A program made the position numbers and the translations under genes. Shown piece by piece: positions 1 through 6,360 of a stretch of 11,035 nucleotides of DNA. Origin of the DNA: DATHVI01 sp035461385 (GTDB lineage: Bacteria > Actinomycetota > Thermoleophilia > Solirubrobacterales > 70-9); NCBI GenBank assembly GCA_035461385.1, contig DATHVI010000089.1:1-11035 (forward strand), written 5' to 3'. How positions within the stretch are numbered: position 1 is the stretch's first letter; every line of letters starts with the position of its first letter. Below the pieces are notes generated by a model. It did no database searches. It was not told where the DNA came from and saw only the letters and a list, made by a program, of their open reading frames with translations.

Positions 1-522
1 GGCGATCCATTCGAGGCCGCCGGGCCCCGCCTGGGCCCACCGCTCGAGGTCCGCCTCCGAGTTTAGGATCGTCTCCTCGGTCACGTACGGCTGCCAGTCG
101 CCGCCGTCGACGCGGATCTCGGTCGCGGTGACGCCGGAGCCTGAGCCGTCGTCGGCGAGCAGCTCGACGTCGACCGGGCCGTTGTAGTTCGGCACCGGGT
201 CGGCGCCGTTGAGACGCGCCGTCGTCGTCGGCGCCGCCGAGTCGATCCGGAAGCTGACCGACCGAATCGTCTCGGCGTTGCCATCGTTGTCGTGCGAGCG
301 GTACTGGATCGTGTGGCGGCCGTCGTCGGAGACGGTGAATGGGCCCTCGTAGGTGGTCCAGTTCTGCTCGCCCTCGAACCTGTACTCGGTCACGTCGACG
401 CCCGAGCCGCCCTCGTTGTCGGTCGCGGTCAGCGTCACCTCGACCGGCGAGACGTACCAGCCGCCGGCGCCGTCGGGCGCGGCCGGGTCGAGGGAGTGGG
501 TGGTGGTCGGCGGCGTTGCGTC
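1..522 (-). repeat. OmpL47/Ig-like repeats copies B and C, then start of a putative DUF1080 domain (residues 1896-2069)
   Basis: Copy B (1896-1988) is complete. Copy C starts at 1989 (DSAAPTTTARLNG...VDVELLADDGSGSGVTATEIRVDGG) but departs from the pattern after DWQPY. In place of the expected 'PFTVSDDG' half, the protein continues ETILNSEADLERWAQAGPGG and runs off the window. That segment resembles the opening of DUF1080 (3-keto-disaccharide hydrolase) domains in similar actinobacterial proteins. Too little is present to be sure. Confidence 0.6.
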
Positions 523-3500
523 GCCGTCGGCGGGGCAGCTCGCCGCCTCGACCCGGAACCAGTCGAAGTCGACGTCGGTCGCCGGACCGCCTCCGTCGTG
601 CTTGACGAACAGGCCGATCTTGGTGACGCCGGCCGATCCGAGCACGCTGGCCGGGAACGGAGGTGCCGACGGGGCGAAGGCGCTGCCATCGAGCGAGTAC
701 TCGGTGTGGACCTCGGTCCCGTCGAAGCGGGCGCGGATCCAGAGGTCGTCGGTCGGCGGCTCGAGCTTGCCGGTGTTCGGGAAGTTCGGGTTCGGGCCGA
801 ACTCGCCGCTGCCGCCGTAGTTGGGGTTGACGGCACCGTCGGTCGTCAGCACCCGCTCGACCCAGATCCCGTTCATCGGGTTGCCCGAGAGGTCGGTGTT
901 CTTGTACTGGGTCGCGGTCTTGGCGAAGTGGTTCGGGTTCTCCTGCCCGTAGATCACCAACCCGGCCGCCTGGCCGTTCGAGTTGATCGCGGTGTGGTCG
1001 AGCTTCGTCGTCGCCGTCCACGCCCCTTCCGGCGCCTGCTGGAGGAGGATGTTCTGGGCGGTGAAGTTGCCGCCGAAGACGTCTCCCTGCGCCGTCGTCA
1101 GCGTCAGGTTGCCGCCGCCGATGCTGCGACCGTCCGGGTTCGGGTTGACGATCTCCCACTTCGAGTCGAGCTGGGTGCCGTTGAACTCATCGCTCTGCGG
1201 GCAGCCGTCGACCGGCGGGCACTCTTCTTCATCGGGATCGAACCGGATGTATTCGTAGGTCGCCTCGATCGTCCCGTTCGCGCCGACGGCGCCGATGTAG
1301 ACCGGTCCGTCTGCGGGCGAGAAGATGTCGCCGAGGTTGGGGCTCTCGAGGAGGTCGATCCACTCGCCGCCCTCGTCGGGGTCGGTGAGGCTGTAGGCCG
1401 CGGTGATCGTGTCGCCTGAGCGGGTGACCCGGAGCCAGAACGTGGGCAGGTTCTCCTCCGCGGGGGCCTGGCCGACCCGCGGCCCGATCGACCGCGAGCC
1501 CTCGGTTTCGTACTTCATCTCGAAGTACGTCTCCTCGGTCCCGCCGTCGTCGGCATTGCGCGTGTGGTAAGCCGCGATCCAGTCGTCGTCGGTCTGGTAG
1601 AGGCCGAGGCCGACCTGCGCGTAGTCGCTCTCCATCCCGCCGGTGTCGGCGTTGAGGCCGGGCGCGTTGATCTTCGCCTCGACGGTGAAGTCGCCATCGG
1701 GAACCGGCTGGCCGAGGAACGCGATCGGGCCCTGGCGGGCCTGGTCGACGGAGTTCGCGCCCAGCGGGAAGACGAGGTTGCCGCCTTCGACCCGCGGCGC
1801 ACCCTCGCCGGTCCCGGGCATCGTCGGATGGCGGAAGCTCCATCGCTGGGTGTTGAGCTCGGTGCCGTCGAACTCATCGGTGCGCGTCACGCACTCTTCG
1901 GCGCACGCGACCGGCCCGCCGGCGTCGGAGCCGGCATGGACGCGGAACCAGTCGAAGTCGGCGAAGCCGCCTCCGTTCGACCCGCGGAAGGCGGCGAGGC
2001 CGATCCGAAGCGGAGCGGTGAGCGGGGCCGCATGGCCCTCCTGGCCGATCCGGGTCCAGCTCTGGCCGTTGTCGTCGGAGAACTCGCCGATCACCTCGGT
2101 GCCGGTGTAGCGGGCGCGGAGCAGGACCTGGGCGGGAAGCTGCCCGCCCGGGGCCGGGGTGATGCTCTGCGGGATCGGCGGGTTGACCGACCCGTTCTGG
2201 GTGACGATGTGCTCGAACTGGTCATTGCCGGCGCCCGACTGGATCGCGACGATCTTCGAGAACGTGTTCGGGTTCTCCGACTTCCAGATCACGAGGCCCG
2301 CCTGCTCGCCGTTGGCGTTGATCCCGCTCGTGTCGAGCCTCGTCGTCACCGTCCATTCGCCGTTCGGGGCGTCCTGGAGCACGGTGTTCTCGGCCAACGC
2401 GTCGTTGGCGATGAAGTCGCCCTGCCGGAACTCGAGGCTCAGCGAGCCGTCCGCGACCTGCGGTCCGACACCGGCCGGGCGCAGCACATCCCACTTCTCG
2501 TCGAGCGAGTCGCCGACGAACTCGTCGGACTGCGGCAGGCACTCGCCGCCCGGCGGGGGCGGCTCGTCGCCGGCGATCTCAAAGTCGACCGACTTCGTCT
2601 CCTCGACGTTGCCGGCGCGGTCGCGGGAGCGGTACTCGACCACGTGGTCGCCCTCGTCGGCGACCGTGAACGTGGTCTCGAACGGGTCCTCCTCGCCATC
2701 GTTCAGCGATGTCTGCCACTCGCCGGTGGCGCCGTCGGTGTTGACCCGGTACTCGGTGCGCTCGACGCCGGAGGCGGCGCCGCCGCCGCCCGTGTCCTCG
2801 CCGACGTCGATCGTGCCGACCATGCCCTGCCAGGCGCCCTGGTTGACGAACGAGTGGACCTTGCAGACGAAGGTCCAGGTTCCCGACTCCTCGAAGGTGT
2901 GCGCGACCGAGGGTCCTCCGGGGTTGACGACCCCCGAGGTGACCTCCGTCCCGGCCGAGTCGGGCGCCTCGCCGGGGGCGATCAGCCAGACGTCGTGCGG
3001 GAAGCCCGCCGTCGCCGACGGGAAGTTCCAACGCACCTCGTCGCCGAAGGCGATCTCGAGCGCGTCCGGGGTCCAGGTCGTGCCGGTGGCGTCGACGTCG
3101 TGGGTCTCGGGCTCGCCGCCGCCCCCGCCCTCGTCCGGGTCGGTCGCCGAGAGGGTGACGTCGACGGGGCCGTCGTAGGTACCGCCCTCGCCCGGCTCGG
3201 TGGGGTCGAGGGAGTGGGTGGTGACCGGCGGGGTGGTGTCGTCGGAGACGAAGATCTCGATCGTCTGGCTCGCTTCTTCGTCGTCGGCATAGGTGACGGT
3301 GAGCGTCACCTCGTAGGCGCCGGACTCGCCGTAGGTGTGGACCGGGTTGGGCTCTGTCGACGGCTCGCTGCCGTCGCCGAAGTCCCACTCGTAGGCGACG
3401 CCACCCGAGCGACCGATCGAGAACTCGATCTCGCCGCTGCCCAGCGACTGCCACTGCGGGTCGGGGTTGGGCGTGTCGGGGCCGCCCGTGTAGGAGACGC

Positions 3501-6207
3501 GGTGCAGGCCGTCGTTGATGCCGTGGAAGAAGTAGTTGCCGTCGTAGGTCTGCAGGTAGAGCGCGCCGTCGGGCCCGAACTTCGAGTCCATGTAGACACC
3601 GCCCGACCAGTTGATGTACTGGCTCATCTTGTCGACGTAGGACGGCTGGCCGCCGTCAGCCGCGGTCTCCGGGTTGAGCAGGAAGCCGAAGCTCTTCGCG
3701 TTCCCGCCGCTGAAGTCGTGGACGAACCAGCGCCCGTCCCAGTACTCCGGCCAGCGCATCGCGTTGTTGCCGGGGTCGGGCTCGTGGCGGTAGACGGGGC
3801 CGTTCATGATCGTCCAGCCGCCGAGGTTGTTGTAGTACGGGCAGAGCGCGGTCGGAGTGGCACCGTAGTTCGGGGCGCCGTCCGCTCCGTGCTCGCGGGG
3901 GAAGGTGGGGCAGCCGTTGTTCTGCCCCTGGTTGCCGCGGCTGTACCAGATGTTCGCCGGCCTGACGGAGCCGGCGTCCATCCCGGTGCCGGTCGAGTGC
4001 GGCAGGACCTCGAGCCCGGTGTTGCGGGTCGAGTTGTTGACGAGGTCGTCGCAGTCGTACCAGCCCTGGGTCGGTGAGGCGGCGGGTCCGCCGGTGACGA
4101 ACCCGGGCTCGTTCGTGGTCCGGGGCGAGCCGTCGGCGACCCGGTCACGGTAGGCCTGCTTGTTGCCCATGCAGTACGGCCAGCCCCAGTTGCCGGCCTC
4201 GGGGATCTGCGAGGCGACCTCGTACGTCGACGGTCCCAGGGTCACCGAGGGGCTGCCGGCGTCGGGACCGACCCAGGCCGAGTACGGGACGTCGGTCTCC
4301 GGATCGATCGAGAGCCGGGACGGGTTACGAAGCCCCATCGCGTAGATCTCCGGCTTCGTCTGGTTGCCGTTGCCCTCGGTCCCCGAGAACAGGTTCGGGC
4401 CGTTCGGCGAGTCGGCGTTCGGCAGTGTGTAGGTCGAGCCGGCTCCGGGCGGCGGCGGGTCGCTCTCGTCGATCGAGTCGATCGGGTTGATCCGCAGCAT
4501 CTTGCCGTTGTAGTCGTTGGTCGACCCGGCGGTGCGACGGGCGTCGTTGTACGAGACCGGGTTGTCGCCGCAGTGGGCGTTCGAGGCCTCGCTCGGGTCG
4601 CCGGTCGGGCAGGTGTTCGGCTGGTAGTTGCCCGAGTAGCCGCCGGTCGATCCGGACGAGTTCGAGTCGCCGGTGGTGACGTAGAGGTTGCCCTCGGAGT
4701 CCCAGCCCATGCCGCCGCCGCGGTGGCAGCAGCTGTAGATCTGCGAGTCGTACTCGAAGATCACGACCTCGGACGAGAGGTCGAGCTCCTTGGTGTCGAG
4801 GTCGATCGTGAACCTCGAGACGCGGCCCTTGCCCATCTTCGTGATCCGCCGCTGGGCGCCGTCGGCGAGGCCGGGGTGGACCGGGTTCTGGTTGAAGACC
4901 GGGAAATACTGGACGTAGATGTGGCCGGTCTCGGTGAAGTTGGGGGCGACCGTGATCCCGAGGCCGCCGGTCTCGATCTTGCCGTTGATCTCAGGGCCGC
5001 CACCGCGGTCGCCGTAGACGGTCAGCGTCCCGGCGCGGGTGTTGCCGCTGTTGAGCGTCCCGTCGTATTCGGCCGGGTCCCAGATGTGGATCGGCGCGCA
5101 GCCGACGCCGACATTCGGGCTCGCGAAGTCGAGCGTGCGCGCGAGCGAGGCCAGGCCGACCCGGGCGCCCCGCTCCTCGTTCGAGCCGCAGTCGGCGCGC
5201 GAGGTGGTGATCACCCAGCCGTTCGGGGCGACGGTGACGCCGTGGGCCTCGCCGGCGTTGGCGAGCCCGTTGGCGCCGTTGGTCAGCCGCACGGTCTCGT
5301 AGTTCGAGGCGATCGTCGCCTTGCAGCCACCGCGCAGCATCCCCGCGGCCCACTCGATCGCGCCGAGCAGGTGGTCGCGGAAGTTGGCCTCCGAGTAGCT
5401 GCCGGTGGTCCGGCCCATACCGGTGTAGAACGAGCGGCCGCCCTGGAAGTCACGGCACCAGGAGATCGGCACCGACGTCGTGCCGGTGCGCCAGCCGTCG
5501 TCGGCCGTGAGGCCGTGGCGGACCCGGGCGACCGTGTGGACCTGCCCCGTCGGGTTCTGCGCCCACTGGTACCAGGCGTCCGGCCGCGGGCCCCACTCGA
5601 GCGGAAGCTCGCGGGTGGCGGGATGGACCCGGTCGCCGACCTCGACGATCCGCTCGGTCACCTCAGTCGGACTGCCCACCGCCGGCCGGGCGCCGATCAG
5701 GTTGTCGAAGAAGGCGACCCCGGGCTCGAGCTCTGCAGCCTCGCCGATCGCAAGGAACCCGCCACCCGCCTGGATGAATCCCTGAAGCGCGGACTGCTGT
5801 GAGGAGCTGAACGCGTCGCCGCTCGAGTGCAGCGCGATCACGGCGCGGTAGTCGGCGAGGTTCGCCTCGGTGATGTCCGCAGCGTCGGTTGTCGCGTCGA
5901 CCTGGAAGTCGTTCCCGGTCCCGAGCTCGGTGATCGCGTCGACGCCTGCGTCGACCGACTCGTGCGTGGTCGAGCCGTGGAACACGAGCACCTTGACCGG
6001 AAGCGAGCCCTGGCCTAGCGCACTGACCGTGCCGAGGAGGCCGACCGTGAGGGCCAGCGCGGTCGCACCGACGACCCGCCAGCCCGGCGAGAGCGGCTGT
6101 CCGGTGGCGGTTCGCCGCGAAGCACGTGCCGATCGTGCCCTCGTGCGAAACCGCGAAGCGATCGCGATCCGCCACACCGACGCCAGCCCCCGACTCGGCT
6201 TCGTCAT
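1..6207 (-). CDS. Secreted multidomain ThuA / PQQ-sugar dehydrogenase / cupredoxin / ConA-like protein (3'-partial)
   Basis: The frame is open for 2,069 codons from ATG at 6207 to the window edge, with no stop, so the C-terminus is missing. The start is supported by a GGAGAGG/GAGGAGG Shine-Dalgarno run 7-12 bases upstream. Residues 1-67 look like an export signal with a long Arg-rich n-region, a hydrophobic core at about 45-62 and a possible cleavage after VSA (63). Residues 71-296 are ThuA-like. Residues about 300-910 are a GSDH/PQQ-dependent sugar dehydrogenase propeller: the CCHRGGGMGW...YVTTGD block places H495 where the family's catalytic His sits, and GLRNP is at 625-629. A PKD domain follows (916-986, WDFGDGS at 941-947). 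An OmpL47/Ig-like repeat (988-1211) is split by a cupredoxin (about 1035-1138; ligands H1071, C1115, H1118, M1129). Three ConA-like modules occupy 1223-1428, 1434-1660 and 1669-1888. Two further OmpL47-like repeats begin at 1896 and 1989. Residues from about 2046 (NSEADLERWAQAGPGG) look like the beginning of DUF1080. Likely role: extracytoplasmic sugar oxidation and glycan binding. The domain calls are well supported; the substrate is unknown. Confidence 0.9.
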   Translation of the reverse strand, partial: MTKPSRGLASVWRIAIASRFRTRARSARASRRTATGQPLSPGWRVVGATALALTVGLLGTVSALGQGSLPVKVLVFHGSTTHESVDAGVDAITELGTGNDFQVDATTDAADITEANLADYRAVIALHSSGDAFSSSQQSALQGFIQAGGGFLAIGEAAELEPGVAFFDNLIGARPAVGSPTEVTERIVEVGDRVHPATRELPLEWGPRPDAWYQWAQNPTGQVHTVARVRHGLTADDGWRTGTTSVPISWCRDFQGGRSFYTGMGRTTGSYSEANFRDHLLGAIEWAAGMLRGGCKATIASNYETVRLTNGANGLANAGEAHGVTVAPNGWVITTSRADCGSNEERGARVGLASLARTLDFASPNVGVGCAPIHIWDPAEYDGTLNSGNTRAGTLTVYGDRGGGPEINGKIETGGLGITVAPNFTETGHIYVQYFPVFNQNPVHPGLADGAQRRITKMGKGRVSRFTIDLDTKELDLSSEVVIFEYDSQIYSCCHRGGGMGWDSEGNLYVTTGDSNSSGSTGGYSGNYQPNTCPTGDPSEASNAHCGDNPVSYNDARRTAGSTNDYNGKMLRINPIDSIDESDPPPPGAGSTYTLPNADSPNGPNLFSGTEGNGNQTKPEIYAMGLRNPSRLSIDPETDVPYSAWVGPDAGSPSVTLGPSTYEVASQIPEAGNWGWPYCMGNKQAYRDRVADGSPRTTNEPGFVTGGPAASPTQGWYDCDDLVNNSTRNTGLEVLPHSTGTGMDAGSVRPANIWYSRGNQGQNNGCPTFPREHGADGAPNYGATPTALCPYYNNLGGWTIMNGPVYRHEPDPGNNAMRWPEYWDGRWFVHDFSGGNAKSFGFLLNPETAADGGQPSYVDKMSQYINWSGGVYMDSKFGPDGALYLQTYDGNYFFHGINDGLHRVSYTGGPDTPNPDPQWQSLGSGEIEFSIGRSGGVAYEWDFGDGSEPSTEPNPVHTYGESGAYEVTLTVTYADDEEASQTIEIFVSDDTTPPVTTHSLDPTEPGEGGTYDGPVDVTLSATDPDEGGGGGEPETHDVDATGTTWTPDALEIAFGDEVRWNFPSATAGFPHDVWLIAPGEAPDSAGTEVTSGVVNPGGPSVAHTFEESGTWTFVCKVHSFVNQGAWQGMVGTIDVGEDTGGGGAASGVERTEYRVNTDGATGEWQTSLNDGEEDPFETTFTVADEGDHVVEYRSRDRAGNVEETKSVDFEIAGDEPPPPGGECLPQSDEFVGDSLDEKWDVLRPAGVGPQVADGSLSLEFRQGDFIANDALAENTVLQDAPNGEWTVTTRLDTSGINANGEQAGLVIWKSENPNTFSKIVAIQSGAGNDQFEHIVTQNGSVNPPIPQSITPAPGGQLPAQVLLRARYTGTEVIGEFSDDNGQSWTRIGQEGHAAPLTAPLRIGLAAFRGSNGGGFADFDWFRVHAGSDAGGPVACAEECVTRTDEFDGTELNTQRWSFRHPTMPGTGEGAPRVEGGNLVFPLGANSVDQARQGPIAFLGQPVPDGDFTVEAKINAPGLNADTGGMESDYAQVGLGLYQTDDDWIAAYHTRNADDGGTEETYFEMKYETEGSRSIGPRVGQAPAEENLPTFWLRVTRSGDTITAAYSLTDPDEGGEWIDLLESPNLGDIFSPADGPVYIGAVGANGTIEATYEYIRFDPDEEECPPVDGCPQSDEFNGTQLDSKWEIVNPNPDGRSIGGGNLTLTTAQGDVFGGNFTAQNILLQQAPEGAWTATTKLDHTAINSNGQAAGLVIYGQENPNHFAKTATQYKNTDLSGNPMNGIWVERVLTTDGAVNPNYGGSGEFGPNPNFPNTGKLEPPTDDLWIRARFDGTEVHTEYSLDGSAFAPSAPPFPASVLGSAGVTKIGLFVKHDGGGPATDVDFDWFRVEAASCPADGDATPPTTTHSLDPAAPDGAGGWYVSPVEVTLTATDNEGGSGVDVTEYRFEGEQNWTTYEGPFTVSDDGRHTIQYRSHDNDGNAETIRSVSFRIDSAAPTTTARLNGADPVPNYNGPVDVELLADDGSGSGVTATEIRVDGGDWQPYVTEETILNSEADLERWAQAGPGGLEWIA
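485..505 (-). repeat. 21-bp exact repeat, copy 1 (encodes TTHSLDP)
   Basis: Identical over 21 bases to 3203-3223. Both copies encode the TTHSLDP opening of an OmpL47-like repeat. Exact DNA identity over 21 bases, about 2.7 kb apart within one gene, suggests recent duplication or gene conversion of this module edge. Confidence 0.85.
544..2541 (-). repeat. Three tandem concanavalin A-like (GH43-C/DUF1349-like) modules (residues 1223-1428, 1434-1660, 1669-1888)
   Basis: Each module starts with a Cys-containing linker and a DEF-x-G-x-x-L-x-x-x-W motif (QSDEFVGDSLDEKW, RTDEFDGTELNTQRW, QSDEFNGTQLDSKW). Modules 1 and 3 end with the same strand (FDWFRVHAGS, FDWFRVEAAS); module 2 ends differently (YEYIRFDPDEEE). 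Modules 1 and 3 are close, sharing GL-V-I-x(3)-ENPNxF and TxEV-x-x-E-S blocks, while module 2 has diverged. The folds resemble beta-xylosidase C-terminal or DUF1349 jelly rolls and probably bind glycans. Cysteines at 1223, 1435, 1439, 1663, 1669 and 1891 lie in the linkers and may form disulfides between neighbouring modules. Confidence 0.8.
2794..3105 (-). other. Cupredoxin (plastocyanin/azurin-like type 1 copper) domain (residues ~1035-1138)
   Basis: The block LEIAFGDEVRWNFPS, then GFPHDVWL, then GTWTFVCKVHS and GMVGTIDV follows the cupredoxin order. H1071, C1115, H1118 and M1129 are the candidate type 1 copper ligands. The Cys-x2-His spacing is standard. The loop from His1118 to Met1129 is longer than in plastocyanin, with a W-Q-G-M end. 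The domain is flanked by Gly/Glu-rich linkers (about 1026-1034 and 1136-1145) and sits inside an Ig-like repeat. A cupredoxin on a PQQ dehydrogenase chain could act as electron acceptor; that role is inferred. Confidence 0.87.
3203..3223 (-). repeat. 21-bp exact repeat, copy 2 (encodes TTHSLDP)
   Basis: Second copy of the 485-505 sequence, at the start of the OmpL47-like repeat that carries the cupredoxin insertion. Recombination between the two copies would delete the cupredoxin and all three ConA-like modules in frame, since the separation (2,718 bases) is a multiple of three. Confidence 0.85.
3250..3462 (-). other. PKD domain (residues ~916-986)
   Basis: The signature YEWDFGDGS (WDFGDGS at 941-947), then PVHTYGESGAYEVTLTV, is the classic PKD beta-sandwich pattern. 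Such modules usually act as spacers or carbohydrate/protein contact modules in secreted enzymes. It directly follows the dehydrogenase propeller and precedes the split Ig-like repeat. Confidence 0.92.
3478..5310 (-). other. PQQ-dependent sugar dehydrogenase (GSDH) domain (residues ~300-910)
   Basis: This is a six-bladed propeller of the soluble glucose/sorbosone dehydrogenase type, which oxidises sugars using PQQ. Family landmarks appear in order: GLGITVAPNFTETGHIYV, CCHRGGGMGW then NLYVTTGD (H495 as the candidate catalytic base), ARRTAGSTNDYNGKMLRINP, EIYAMGLRNPSRLSIDP, AGNWGWPYCMGN, NSTRNTGLEVLP, NGPVYRHE, WPEYWDGRWFVHDFS and FGPDGALYLQTYDG. At about 610 residues it is longer than the roughly 450-residue stand-alone enzymes. 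The adjacent CysCys pair (493-494) next to the catalytic His recalls the vicinal disulfide near the active site of some PQQ enzymes, but that comparison is loose. Confidence 0.88.
5320..5997 (-). other. ThuA-like domain (residues 71-296 of the giant protein)
   Basis: The domain opens with VKVLVFHGSTTHES and runs through an aGGGF turn (148-151) to EWAAGM near its end, the usual ThuA layout of a flavodoxin-like/glutamine amidotransferase-like fold. ThuA proteins are linked to trehalose and 3-keto-sugar metabolism. Two positions where I expect histidine in the family differ. The 'GGGxxGIH' position reads GGGFLAIG (G155), and the late 'GHT/GHD' position reads GMGRTT (R266). The domain may therefore be divergent in activity or only structural. 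The expected residues are recalled from the family, not from an alignment. Confidence 0.8.
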
Positions 6208-6214
6208 CCCAATT

Positions 6215-6226
6215 CCTCTCCTCCTC
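6215..6226 (-). promoter_or_regulatory. Ribosome binding site of the giant secreted protein
   Basis: On the minus strand this reads GAGGAGGAGAGG, giving an SD match (GGAGAGG) 7 bases, or GAGGAGG 12 bases, before ATG 6207. It decides the start over a GTG ten codons downstream (residue 11), which would shorten the Arg-rich n-region. Confidence 0.8.
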
Positions 6227-6278
6227 GTTCGCCCCCCGCTGCCTGCCTGGGCTCTCACCCCCGGGCTTACAAGTGGCG

Positions 6279-6307
6279 ATCGTATCAAGACTTTGATCGG
6301 CGCGCAA
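6279..6307 (-). promoter_or_regulatory. Candidate sigma-70-type promoter for the giant secreted protein
   Basis: On the minus strand a -35-like TTGCGC (6302-6307) is followed by exactly 17 bases and a -10-like TACGAT (6279-6284), in the most AT-rich part of the gap. It would give a 5' leader of about 65 bases. A small dyad, ATCAA-4 nt-TTGAT (6284-6297), fills the spacer and overlaps the last base of the -10, a typical place for a repressor site. Prediction by eye only. Confidence 0.45.
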
Positions 6308-6360
6308 ATGGGTTTGGGTCGATCAGAATGCAAAAAGCGATTCCGCGATGCGAAACCGGC

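Larger units (their letters stand above)
2575..3246 (-). repeat. OmpL47/Ig-like repeat copy A, interrupted by the cupredoxin (residues 988-1211)
   Basis: The first half (DTTPPVTTHSLDP...VDVTLSATD, 988-1028) and the second half (SGVERTEYRV...VADEGDHVVEYRSRDRAGN, 1146-1211) together match the uninterrupted copy B at 1896-1988. Copy B reads TPPTTTHSLDP...VEVTLTATDNEGGSGVDVTEYRF...VSDDGRHTIQYRSHDNDGN. The break falls at the GG/SGV junction. These modules are surface-protein spacers. Confidence 0.85.
6208..6360. other. Intergenic region between the MMPL gene and the giant secreted protein gene
   Basis: 153 bases, clearly lower in GC than the flanking genes. It carries the candidate promoter, the small dyad and the ribosome binding site described separately. 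I found no convincing intrinsic terminator for the transporter here: the only T-run (minus strand, near 6331-6335) is not preceded by a stable GC-rich stem. Confidence 0.6.

Noticed and set aside
292..1419. Plus-strand open frame of 375 codons
   Set aside because: Antisense to the ConA-like module 3 and OmpL47-like repeats; no domain or ribosome binding evidence.
1564..4077. Plus-strand open frame of 837 codons
   Set aside because: Antisense to the giant secreted protein. The translation is Val/Arg/Gly/Ala-rich with no recognisable domain, as expected for a shadow of high-GC coding DNA.
4573..5802. Plus-strand open frame of 409 codons
   Set aside because: Lies entirely antisense to the ThuA and dehydrogenase coding region; biased composition and no motif.
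6325..6360. Possible intrinsic terminator after the MMPL stop (T5 run on the minus strand)
   Set aside because: The bases before the T-run form only about 4-6 weak pairs around the run itself; no GC-rich stem precedes it.
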